A stretch of DNA of 39,181 bases from an uncultured Nitrospira sp. (GTDB lineage Bacteria > Nitrospirota > Nitrospiria > Nitrospirales > Nitrospiraceae): the NCBI GenBank assembly GCA_902500805.1, contig CABVSA010000026.1, forward strand, positions 1 through 39,181, given 5' to 3'. The notes under the pieces were generated by a model, which searched no databases, was not told the DNA's origin, and worked only from the letters and a program-made list of their open reading frames with translations. Made by a program: the position numbers and the translations under genes. Shown here in pieces: positions 1 to 7,009 of this stretch (the first letter of the stretch is position 1; each line of letters begins with the position of its first letter).

Positions 1-51
1 ACTCGCTTGGGGTGCGAGTGGTCGTGGGTTCAAATCCCGCCGCCCCGACCA
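1..51 (+). tRNA. tRNA-Pro (GGG), 3' part
   Basis: The 3' half of a tRNA cut by the window edge. The anticodon stem CTCGC (2-6) pairs with GCGAG (14-18) around a seven-base loop whose anticodon is GGG at 9-11. A five-base variable loop, a T arm with TTCAAAT, the acceptor strand CGCCCCG (41-47), discriminator A and an encoded CCA (49-51) follow. The inferred C1-G72 pair with A73 is typical of bacterial tRNA-Pro, which agrees with the anticodon. The D arm and 5' acceptor strand lie outside the window. Confidence 0.93.
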
Positions 52-105
52 GTTTCCAGAGTCTTGAAGGGATGAGGGAAGAACACGGATCTCTACGTTC
101 CGTCG

Positions 106-128
106 AAGCTGCCTCCGGCAGCTTTTTT
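106..128 (+). terminator. Intrinsic terminator after tRNA-Pro
   Basis: An 8-bp stem AAGCTGCC / GGCAGCTT with a three-base loop runs directly into six T residues. It lies 54 bases after the tRNA and ends 14 bases before the surE start, so it should end the tRNA transcript. Little room is left for a separate surE promoter. Confidence 0.85.
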
Positions 129-142
129 ATTGTAATCCTCCC

Positions 143-955
143 ATGCGTATCCTAGTGACCAACGACGACGGCATCCAGTCTCCAGGGATTACAGCCTTGG
201 CACAAGCCTTGGCGGCCATCGGGGAAGTGTGGGTTGTGGCTCCGGATCGGGAGCGCACCGCCGTCGCTCACGCCGTGACCTTACACAAACCATTGCGGGT
301 TCACCGCGTAGCTCCCAGGACCTACACCGTCAACGGGACGCCGGTTGATTGTGTGAATCTAGCCCTGCTCAAGCTGATGCCGAAACCTCCGGCCCTCGTC
401 GTGTCCGGCATCAACAAAGGTGTCAACCTTGGAGACGATGTCATGTACTCGGGGACTGTCTCTGGGGCAATGGAAGGCACCATTCTTGGTGTACCTTCAC
501 TGGCGGTCTCACAGGAAGGGCAGGGCGCGTTTCGCTTCAATATCGGGGCGACGTATGCCGCTCGTGTTGCCAGGCTTGTGCTGGACCAAGGTCTTCCTGA
601 GGAAACCCTCTTGAACGTCAATATCCCAGATCGAGCTTCGGCCAAGATTCGAGGAGTACGGATTACCTGTCTGAGCCGACGACGCTTTCATAATCCGATC
701 ATTGAAAGGCTGGACCCGCACGGGCGCACATACTATTGGATTGCCGGCAAGCGTATTTCATGGAGCCGCAGTCAGGATGCGGATCATGAAGCAGTTGAGG
801 AAGGATATGTGTCCATCACGCCAATCCGTTTGGATAGCACCCACCACGAAGTGGTGGAGCAATTCAGAGCGTGGGAACACGTGCTTGCGGGGCGAGGCCG
901 CCATGCCGCTGTTCGAAAGTCGAACCGTCGTTCAACAAAGCAGGTGGGGAGATGA
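143..955 (+). CDS. surE: 5'/3'-nucleotidase SurE
   Basis: SurE is a metal-dependent nucleoside 5'-(3'-)monophosphate phosphatase linked to stationary-phase survival. The 270-residue protein matches the usual length of about 250-270. The N-terminal MRILVTNDDG carries the metal-binding Asp8-Asp9 pair. The family loop is present as APDRERTAVAH, with Thr39 where E. coli has Ser39. The VSGINKG block (Asn91) and GDDVMYSGTVSGAMEG follow, with NVNIPD further on. No clear Shine-Dalgarno precedes the ATG, which sits 14 bases after the upstream terminator. The stop overlaps the next start (ATGA at 952-955), so the DedA gene is probably translationally coupled. Identification rests on motifs and is secure. 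Confidence 0.95.
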   Translation: MRILVTNDDGIQSPGITALAQALAAIGEVWVVAPDRERTAVAHAVTLHKPLRVHRVAPRTYTVNGTPVDCVNLALLKLMPKPPALVVSGINKGVNLGDDVMYSGTVSGAMEGTILGVPSLAVSQEGQGAFRFNIGATYAARVARLVLDQGLPEETLLNVNIPDRASAKIRGVRITCLSRRRFHNPIIERLDPHGRTYYWIAGKRISWSRSQDADHEAVEEGYVSITPIRLDSTHHEVVEQFRAWEHVLAGRGRHAAVRKSNRRSTKQVGR

Positions 956-1593
956 TCGGAGGTTTGATCGAGTCAATCATTGGTGAACTGAGTCGATTCA
1001 CCATCGCCTGCATCTCGAGGTTTGGGTACGGGGGGATTCTCTTCACGATGGCGGTTGAGAGTGCCTGTATCCCTCTCCCGAGCGAAATCATTATGCCATT
1101 CTCCGGGTACCTCGTTATGACCGGAGAGTTTACAATGTGGGGTGTCACGCTGGCTGGTGCGGTCGGCAATGTGCTGGGCTCCATCGTGGCCTACTATGCG
1201 GGAGTCTGGGGAGGACGACCCTTTGCCGAACGCTATGGTCCCTATTTCCTGATCTCTCACCATGATCTCGATGTCGCCGATCGCTGGTTTGCCAAATATG
1301 GAGAGGCGGCCGTCTTTTTCGGCCGAATGCTTCCCGTGGTGCGCACGTTCATTTCGCTTCCGGCCGGCATCGCGAAGATGAACTTTCCACGATTCGTCCT
1401 CTTCACCTTTGTTGGGGCTTTGCCTTGGTGCTACCTCTTGGCGTACATCGGGCTTCGGATGGGTGAACAGTGGGAACATCTGCGGGATTACTTTCATCAA
1501 TTTGACATCGCTATCGGACTCATCCTTGCTGCAGCCATAGGCTACTTCCTCTGGTCTCACTGGCCGAGACGACGAACAAGTCCTGGGGCATAA
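952..1593 (+). CDS. DedA family membrane protein
   Basis: A 213-residue polytopic inner-membrane protein of the DedA/VTT family, members of which are implicated in lipid carrier flipping, membrane homeostasis and proton-motive-force maintenance. Hydrophobic segments surround the characteristic loop (GGILFTMAVESACIPLPSE near the start) and the later FFGRMLPVVRTFISLPAG block, which holds the conserved Arg residues of the family's re-entrant region. The ATG at 952 was chosen because it overlaps the surE stop and is preceded by the purine-rich AGGTGGGGAG; upstream in-frame starts lie deep in surE. The sequence does not tell which substrate it moves. Confidence 0.88.
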   Translation: MIGGLIESIIGELSRFTIACISRFGYGGILFTMAVESACIPLPSEIIMPFSGYLVMTGEFTMWGVTLAGAVGNVLGSIVAYYAGVWGGRPFAERYGPYFLISHHDLDVADRWFAKYGEAAVFFGRMLPVVRTFISLPAGIAKMNFPRFVLFTFVGALPWCYLLAYIGLRMGEQWEHLRDYFHQFDIAIGLILAAAIGYFLWSHWPRRRTSPGA

Positions 1594-1598
1594 ATTTC

Positions 1599-3065
1599 AT
1601 GCTCAAGCTCTTCAATACTCTGACCGGTCGGCAAGAAGTATTCGAACCGATCGAACCGAAGAAAGTTCGGATGTACGTCTGTGGTGTGACGGTCTATGAC
1701 TATTGTCACATCGGTCATGCGCGCAGCGCGTTGGTGTTCGACGTACTCCGTCGGTACCTGGAATCTTGTGGCTATAACGTGACCTTTGTGAAGAATTTCA
1801 CGGATGTCGACGACAAAATCATCAAGCGAGCCAACGAACAGCGTGTGTCTTGTGATGCGATTACGACAAAATACATTCAGGCCTATCACGAAGACATGGG
1901 TAAATTAGGAATCCGTGTCGCGACAGAAGAGCCAAAGGCTACGGAACATATCGCCGACATCATTCAGCTCACAGAGCGATTAGTCGCCAAAAGCTTGGCG
2001 TATGCCGTGGAAGGCGATGTGTATTTTGAGGTCGCAAACTATTCAGAGTACGGACGGCTATCGAAGCGACGACTCGAGGACTTACAAGCCGGCGCCCGGG
2101 TAGACGTGGATGAGCGGAAGCGTCATCCGATGGATTTTGCCTTGTGGAAGAGTAGTAAGCCAGGTGAGCCGGCTTGGGAAAGCCCCTGGGGGGCTGGTCG
2201 CCCCGGCTGGCATATCGAATGTTCCGCCATGTCGATGCAGCATCTCGGTGAAACATTCGACATCCATGGCGGCGGCATGGATCTCATTTTCCCGCACCAT
2301 GAGAACGAGATTGCGCAGTCGTGTGGCGCGACGGGAAAAGAGTTTGCACGCTACTGGGTCCATAATGGGTTTGTACAAGTCAACCAAGAGAAGATGTCGA
2401 AGTCACTGGGAAACTTCTTCACGATTCGGGAGATTTTTGAAAAGTCAGAGTGGTCGGAGGAAGTGATGGGGGAGATTCTTCGATACTTTCTCCTTTCGAC
2501 TCATTACCACGGGCCGCTAGATTTTTCCGATCAAGCATTGAAAGAGGCCAAGAATGCCTTGAATGGGTTCTATGACCTCTTTGGTCGGTTAGCTGAACCG
2601 GGTGTAGGTACAATGCCGAATCCGAGCTTAACGCAGGCGATAGAGCGTTCCAGGGTTGGTTTTACGAGTGCCATGGACGATGACTTAAATACCCCTGTGG
2701 CGATTGCTGTGTTACAGGGGCTGCGGAGCGATGTAAATAAGATGGTCGATAAAGGCCTTTCAATTGAAGGCCGCAAGGAGGCTCGACAGGAATTTCGCTT
2801 GCTCGGCGAGAGCCTAGGGCTCTTCCAGGCGGATACGTGGCAGTTCGGCAGTGCTATAGCAGAAACTCTCCCAATCAACCTTGACGGAACTGCAACCGTC
2901 AGACTTGTTCTCAATGAAAGTGACATTGAGAGAATGTTAATAGAACGCAGAGAAGCACGTAATCGAAAAGACTTTCAGCGAGCAGATGAAATCCGTAAGT
3001 CACTCGCCGCTCAGGGAGTCATCATCGAGGACAAGCCCGATGGCACCAGCCGATGGAAGCGCTGA
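1599..3065 (+). CDS. cysS: Cysteinyl-tRNA synthetase
   Basis: A class Ia aminoacyl-tRNA synthetase that charges tRNA-Cys. The 488-residue length is standard. The zinc ligand Cys28 lies in MYVCGVTVYD, the HIGH signature is at residues 37-40 and KMSKS at 265-269. The GWHIECSAM segment and HHENEIAQS supply the remaining zinc ligands. The C-terminal part ends with the family's KDFQRADEIRKSLAAQGVIIEDKPDGTSRWKR region, so the gene is complete. It starts 5 bases after the DedA stop with only a weak Shine-Dalgarno, and its end overlaps the start of rlmB, an arrangement common in bacteria. Confidence 0.97.
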   Translation: MLKLFNTLTGRQEVFEPIEPKKVRMYVCGVTVYDYCHIGHARSALVFDVLRRYLESCGYNVTFVKNFTDVDDKIIKRANEQRVSCDAITTKYIQAYHEDMGKLGIRVATEEPKATEHIADIIQLTERLVAKSLAYAVEGDVYFEVANYSEYGRLSKRRLEDLQAGARVDVDERKRHPMDFALWKSSKPGEPAWESPWGAGRPGWHIECSAMSMQHLGETFDIHGGGMDLIFPHHENEIAQSCGATGKEFARYWVHNGFVQVNQEKMSKSLGNFFTIREIFEKSEWSEEVMGEILRYFLLSTHYHGPLDFSDQALKEAKNALNGFYDLFGRLAEPGVGTMPNPSLTQAIERSRVGFTSAMDDDLNTPVAIAVLQGLRSDVNKMVDKGLSIEGRKEARQEFRLLGESLGLFQADTWQFGSAIAETLPINLDGTATVRLVLNESDIERMLIERREARNRKDFQRADEIRKSLAAQGVIIEDKPDGTSRWKR

Positions 3066-3861
3066 CGCTCAAGAAATTCTTTATGGTCTGCATGCCGTCC
3101 GGGAAGCACTGAAAGCCGGAGGCAGGCCACTCCAACGGCTCCTGGTTATTCGAACCGACAAACAATTCACGGATCTTATCCAATTGGCCCGATCGCATAG
3201 GGTCCCCGTTCATATCCAACCCATTAGTTCTCTCGACCGTCTGGTTCCAAACGGCAAGCACCAAGGCGTTGTTGCCTTTGCCGCGGCCAAAGCTTATCAG
3301 ACTCAGGAGGAGATTCTGGATCGTGCCATCCAACGGCAGGAACATCCCTTATTAGTGATCCTGGATGGAGTCGAAGACCCGCACAATCTCGGTGCCGTTC
3401 TCCGAACGGCGGAGGGGGCTGGCGCACATGGTGTCTTTATCCCAGAACGAAGGGCCGTAGGGCTGACGTCGGTGGTTGCCAAAGCCTCAGCCGGTGCGAT
3501 TGACCACATGCCAGTGTCGCGTGTGACAAACCTGAGCAGGCTCCTCGACTCGCTCAAAGCCGCCGGAGTGTGGATCTACGGCGTCACTCCGTCGGCGGAG
3601 AAAGTCTTTACAGATGTTGACTATCGAGGACCAGTTGGATTTGTCCTGGGGGCCGAGGGGACTGGAATTCGATCAGGCGTGGTCCAGCACTGTGACGAGT
3701 GTGTGCGTATCCCGCTTCGGGGCAAAGTCCAATCCCTAAATGTCTCGGCGTCTGCGGCAATCGTCTTGTACGAGGTCGTGCGACAGCGGGAGCAGGACAA
3801 CTACGCGGCAGGTAGTTCAACGGACTCGGAGCGCACCCCCCTGGATCGCCGTCTTCAGTAG
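3040..3861 (+). CDS. rlmB: 23S rRNA (guanosine-2'-O-)-methyltransferase RlmB (TrmH family)
   Basis: A SPOUT-class RNA 2'-O-methyltransferase. An N-terminal RNA-binding domain opens with EILYGLHAVREALKAG, followed by the catalytic knot. The three SPOUT motifs are visible: DGVEDPHNLGAVLRTAEGAG (conserved Asn and Arg), GFVLGAEGTGIR, and IPLRGKVQSLNVSASAAIVLYE. This pattern matches the RlmB (G2251) subgroup, although a TrmH-like relative cannot be excluded from motifs alone. The ATG at 3040 overlaps the cysS end by 26 bases and has GAGG nine bases upstream; a longer start at 2986 would overlap cysS by 80 bases and is less likely. The last 45 bases overlap the convergent HTH gene. Confidence 0.9.
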   Translation: MAPADGSADAQEILYGLHAVREALKAGGRPLQRLLVIRTDKQFTDLIQLARSHRVPVHIQPISSLDRLVPNGKHQGVVAFAAAKAYQTQEEILDRAIQRQEHPLLVILDGVEDPHNLGAVLRTAEGAGAHGVFIPERRAVGLTSVVAKASAGAIDHMPVSRVTNLSRLLDSLKAAGVWIYGVTPSAEKVFTDVDYRGPVGFVLGAEGTGIRSGVVQHCDECVRIPLRGKVQSLNVSASAAIVLYEVVRQREQDNYAAGSSTDSERTPLDRRLQ

Positions 3862-4095
3862 TTGAGCCGTATTCGACACGCGCAACTTCTTCATCATGTT
3901 CGCACGATGGGCTTCGACGGTCTTCACGCTGATCTTCAATCGCTGACCGATCTCTTTATTCTTAAAGCCAGCCCAAATCAACTCGAGAATTTCCTGCTCC
4001 CGCGAGGTCAGGGATTCCGGTCGGCGCGGACGTGGCGGAGGTTGAAGATCAGCAAGAGATTTCCGAGGGCGAGCCTTTGCACTTGTCTTAGCCAT
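3817..4095 (-). CDS. Stand-alone LuxR/GerE-type HTH protein
   Basis: A 92-residue protein consisting of a basic, proline-rich N-terminal tail (residues 1-28) and a GerE-type helix-turn-helix. The HTH is recognisable from LTSREQEILELIWAGFKNKEIGQRL followed by ISVKTVEAHRANMMKKL, the canonical scaffold and recognition helices. It has no receiver, PAS or autoinducer domain, so any input must come from a partner or from its own expression level. The start is supported by AAAGGAG about 11 bases upstream on the minus strand. It converges on rlmB with a 45-base 3' overlap and diverges from the prepilin peptidase gene. Regulation of the pilus locus is an attractive guess but is not shown. Confidence 0.85.
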   Translation of the reverse strand: MAKTSAKARPRKSLADLQPPPRPRRPESLTSREQEILELIWAGFKNKEIGQRLKISVKTVEAHRANMMKKLRVSNTAQLLKTAIQGGALRVR

Positions 4096-4251
4096 GATGT
4101 TGAGTTCTCCTTTGATCGTACGCAGTTTCAGGTATACTCGAAGTCAATCGTCTTGAGATGGCGGCAATTATGGGGCGTTGCCTGACAAAAGTAAATAACG
4201 GCAATTCGGCCCTAGTGGGGTTGCTAGGTAGGGAAAGAACTCTGAGCAATT

Positions 4252-5037
4252 ATGCATGACAGCCATGACCTCTTCCTGCTGGTATTTGGTGGTTTCTTTG
4301 GGGCTGTCGTTGGAAGCTTTCTCAATGTCTGCATTTATCGATTGCCGAGGCACGAATCAGTGGCCTGGCCTGGGTCGCATTGTCCAACCTGTTCTCATGC
4401 GATTGCCTGGTACGACAATATCCCAATCCTGAGTTATGTGGCATTGGGCGGCCGGTGCCGACAGTGCGGGGTGCGTATTCCGTTACAATACCCGGCGGTG
4501 GAAATACTGAACGCTCTTGGGTATGTGAGTTTTCTAGGAGTGTTTGGATTGACCTGGAGCACAGCGGTCTACTTGGGGCTCTATTCCGCGCTCCTTGTGG
4601 TCGCGGGAACCGATCTCTCCCATAAAATCATCCCAAATGCGATTACATTCCCAGGCATTGTGCTTGGCTTAATCAGCGCTGGTACGATTCTGCCGCTTGG
4701 ACTTGTCAACGGAATCATCGGGTTGGTCGTCGGCGGGGGGATTCTCTGGCTGCTTGCTTGGGCCAGCCCATACCTCTTTGGTAAGGAGGGAATGGGTGGA
4801 GGAGACATCAAGCTGCTCGCGATGATTGGGGCATTCTTGGGATGGAAACCGGCGGTCATGACGATTATGTTAGGGTCATTTCTGGGATCGGTCGTCGGGG
4901 TGACCCTCATCGCGTCAAAGGTGATTAAGCGGGAGGACTATATCCCCTTTGGGCCGTTTCTCGTCTGTGGTGCACTGATCTCCCTCTTCTTTGGGCAGTC
5001 ACTCCTTGACTGGTACGAAAGTCTATTGACGGGATAA
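4252..5037 (+). CDS. pilD: Prepilin leader peptidase / N-methyltransferase PilD
   Basis: An aspartic membrane peptidase that cleaves the leader of type IV prepilins and methylates the new N terminus. The 261-residue protein has the N-terminal methyltransferase segment (GSFLNVCIYRLP) followed by two CxxC pairs at Cys44/Cys47 and Cys69/Cys72. Its catalytic aspartates are Asp121 in GTDLSHKIIPN and Asp185 in the GMGGGD motif, each next to hydrophobic helices. It opens the pilus locus and would process the eight prepilin-like proteins encoded downstream. The preceding 156 bases separate it from the divergent HTH gene. No good Shine-Dalgarno is seen, but this ATG matches where family members begin. 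Confidence 0.94.
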   Translation: MHDSHDLFLLVFGGFFGAVVGSFLNVCIYRLPRHESVAWPGSHCPTCSHAIAWYDNIPILSYVALGGRCRQCGVRIPLQYPAVEILNALGYVSFLGVFGLTWSTAVYLGLYSALLVVAGTDLSHKIIPNAITFPGIVLGLISAGTILPLGLVNGIIGLVVGGGILWLLAWASPYLFGKEGMGGGDIKLLAMIGAFLGWKPAVMTIMLGSFLGSVVGVTLIASKVIKREDYIPFGPFLVCGALISLFFGQSLLDWYESLLTG

Positions 5038-5325
5038 TGGCTCTGCTGGCCGATCCCAAGCGATTCAACTGTATCTTTTCTGTCGAGAACTGTATCTCTT
5101 CGGTTTGGTGGTTCGCATTCTCCCGATGATTCCCCCGCAGGTGTGCTTCTCTACGCCCTCGTCCTTCCGGAGCGAAAGTTTCTCTCGTTGTTTCAGTAGC
5201 TTGCGCTAGTCCAATTCATACTGCCCTCGTCAAGAACACTGCCCACATCACGCTGATTTCAGAGCGGCACGAGTCTTGAGATACCGCTACGTCAGTCGAT
5301 TGGACAGAGAACTAGGGAGAAAGAC
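5038..5325 (+). other. Intergenic region before first pilin cassette
   Basis: 288 bases without a convincing gene. It contains a partial sigma-54-like element at 5265-5280 (listed separately) and a purine-rich Shine-Dalgarno (GGGAGA near 5315) for the first pilin gene. I see no intrinsic terminator after pilD. Confidence 0.6.
5265..5280 (+). promoter_or_regulatory. Possible sigma-54-like -24/-12 element (imperfect)
   Basis: CGGCACGAGTCTTGAG matches the sigma-54 consensus at the -24 GGCACG block and at TTG, with the correct ten bases after GG, but the -12 dinucleotide is GA instead of GC. It lies 46 bases upstream of the first pilin gene. The mismatch falls on a normally conserved base, so this is tentative. 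Confidence 0.3.
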
Positions 5326-5757
5326 ATGACGCAAGAGGGGAAGACGGTAACTGAACTCCTGGTCGTTATCGGTATCGTCGCTATCGTGGTGAGTATGGCC
5401 CTGCCCAACTTGATGAATCTCAATTCCCGCACTCAGGTTCGCTGTGCCGCTGAAGAGATCGCTTCGGAACTCCGTCTTGCCAAACAATTAGCCCTTACTC
5501 ACCACGATCGCGTGCGGGTTCTCATCGACCTGAACCAGCGCGAACTTGTCACCCAGTTTGTCCAGACTGGGCTCACGCATCACGTCTATCGTTATCGCGA
5601 CAAGCAAGTGGTGATCGAAGAGCCGAGCGGGGGGGCGGAGATCCTTTTTCACCCAAGCGGACGGTCTGCCACGGCGACAACGATTCATCTCAATGGCCAA
5701 GCGGGTCTGAATCAGAAACTGACCGTGAGTATCACAGGTCGGGTATCCATCCTATGA
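5326..5757 (+). CDS. GspH/FimT-like pseudopilin (cassette 1)
   Basis: A 143-residue type IV pilin-like protein with a very short leader, a hydrophobic N-terminal helix (ELLVVIGIVAIVVSMALPNLM) and a beta-rich C-terminal part of GspH/FimT style (residues 25-143, containing the EEIASELRLAKQLAL segment). Minor pilins of this type are thought to help prime the pilus tip. The prepilin cleavage region is GKTVTE: Gly5 at -1 and Glu10 at +5 are kept, but the +1 residue is Lys instead of the usual Phe or Met. The start has GGGAGA seven bases upstream. The stop overlaps the next start (ATGA), indicating an operon. Confidence 0.82.
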   Translation: MTQEGKTVTELLVVIGIVAIVVSMALPNLMNLNSRTQVRCAAEEIASELRLAKQLALTHHDRVRVLIDLNQRELVTQFVQTGLTHHVYRYRDKQVVIEEPSGGAEILFHPSGRSATATTIHLNGQAGLNQKLTVSITGRVSIL

Positions 5758-6239
5758 AACAGGCGTTGAACAGTCATGGCATCAGTCTGGTCGAGGTCAT
5801 GGTGGCGATGGTGATTTCTGGAATCGCCTTGATGGGGACGCTGGGTGCGGTAGAGATCTCTTCCAGGTACGCTCAGCAGACGGTGATGAACAGTCGGGCG
5901 TTAGAGTTGGCGCAGGGGAGGCTGGAAGTGAAGCGTTCTATTCGATGGCAGTTGCTCCTAGAAGACGACCTTGATCGAGATGGCATTCCCGAGACCCCTA
6001 TGACTGATGACGGCACAGGCTTCGACGTTGCACCGGGCGACGGCATTTATACCGCCATGTACGAGCGAGATGGAATAACCGTAGTCTGGACGATCGAGAC
6101 AGATCGCCCCGGACCCCTGAGTGCAATCGGTCTGGTTAGGATTCATGCGGTGGCATCCTATCTGGGGCGGAACAAGGAGAAGCGAGAGATTCACATGGCG
6201 ACGATGCGGGCGAACCCAAGTTATGTGGGGCAACGATGA
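5754..6239 (+). CDS. PilV/GspI-like minor pilin (cassette 1)
   Basis: A 161-residue prepilin-like protein. The leader ends at Gly9 and mature residues start ISLVEVMVAMVISGIALMG, with Glu at +5. The rest resembles PilV-type minor pilins: after the helix comes AVEISSRYAQQTVMNSRALELAQGRLE, the usual PilV-like helical tail, then a short acidic beta domain with several Asp-rich turns. Both ends overlap neighbours by four bases (ATGA at 5754 and 6236), so it is translated as part of one operon. PilV versus GspI naming is by order and motif and is not certain. Confidence 0.82.
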   Translation: MKQALNSHGISLVEVMVAMVISGIALMGTLGAVEISSRYAQQTVMNSRALELAQGRLEVKRSIRWQLLLEDDLDRDGIPETPMTDDGTGFDVAPGDGIYTAMYERDGITVVWTIETDRPGPLSAIGLVRIHAVASYLGRNKEKREIHMATMRANPSYVGQR

Positions 6240-6994
6240 CTCTCAGTAAGTCCATTTCCAACTCGACTCAGCAGCCATTCATTTGTGAGCCGATAGTCTG
6301 CCAGTCTGGGTTCACGTTGATCGAGTTGATGCTCAGTCTGGGCATCGGCGTAGCAGTACTGGCCGCCACCTTGGATATCTTCACTGTGGCTAAAACCCAT
6401 GCGGATAAGCAGTTTGTAGCAGTCAAGCAACAGCAAGATATGCGACTTGGACTGGAAGTCTTCGAGCAGGAAGTTCGACTTGCCACGGCTGACTCGATCC
6501 AAACTGCGGATCAGGATCAGCTTCTCTTCCATGCGAATCTCGGGGCACTTCGGACCAATACAACCGGCACGCTTCTCCCAGGGCAGTCCGTCATTGCGGT
6601 GCAGGATGGCAGCGGATGGGGAACGGGGAAGACGATTATGATCTGCAGTTCTACGAACTGTGAGTCACATCGGCTCGCACGAGCAGGGCAACGAAATCAG
6701 CTGACATTGCTCGAGCCGATCGAGGCGACCTTCCCTGCGGGAACAGCGGTGGAGGTTCGCAATCGGGTTGTGTATTACGCAAAGCGGGACGAGAACGGAA
6801 CCACGCAACTCATGCGCATGGTCGATGGAGGAGCGAGCGTGATGATCGGGCGTCTTCTAGATTTTCGGCTGTCCTATTGGGACGACAGGGGAAAAAGAAC
6901 AAGCACGATCCCCCACGTGAAGCGGGTCGTCATAGAAATCCATTCCGAACAACCCCGGGGCGCGATGCTGCGGGATGTCACTATTCAATCATAA
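6236..6994 (+). CDS. PilW-like minor pilin (cassette 1)
   Basis: A 252-residue prepilin-like protein with a long leader of about 25 residues ending in SG, followed by the textbook mature start FTLIELMLSLGIGVAVLAATLDIF. The family-typical QQDMRLGLEVFEQEVRLA segment follows the helix, and a beta-rich domain takes up the rest. Position after PilV and before PilX matches the usual minor-pilin order. The ATG overlaps the upstream stop. Final assembly role is inferred from family and order. Confidence 0.83.
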   Translation: MTLSKSISNSTQQPFICEPIVCQSGFTLIELMLSLGIGVAVLAATLDIFTVAKTHADKQFVAVKQQQDMRLGLEVFEQEVRLATADSIQTADQDQLLFHANLGALRTNTTGTLLPGQSVIAVQDGSGWGTGKTIMICSSTNCESHRLARAGQRNQLTLLEPIEATFPAGTAVEVRNRVVYYAKRDENGTTQLMRMVDGGASVMIGRLLDFRLSYWDDRGKRTSTIPHVKRVVIEIHSEQPRGAMLRDVTIQS

Positions 6995-7009
6995 GCGAGG
7001 AAGAGCACC

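Noticed and set aside
973..1560. 195-residue open frame on the minus strand
   Set aside because: Lies wholly inside the well-supported DedA gene, with no Shine-Dalgarno and no recognisable motif; a shadow frame.
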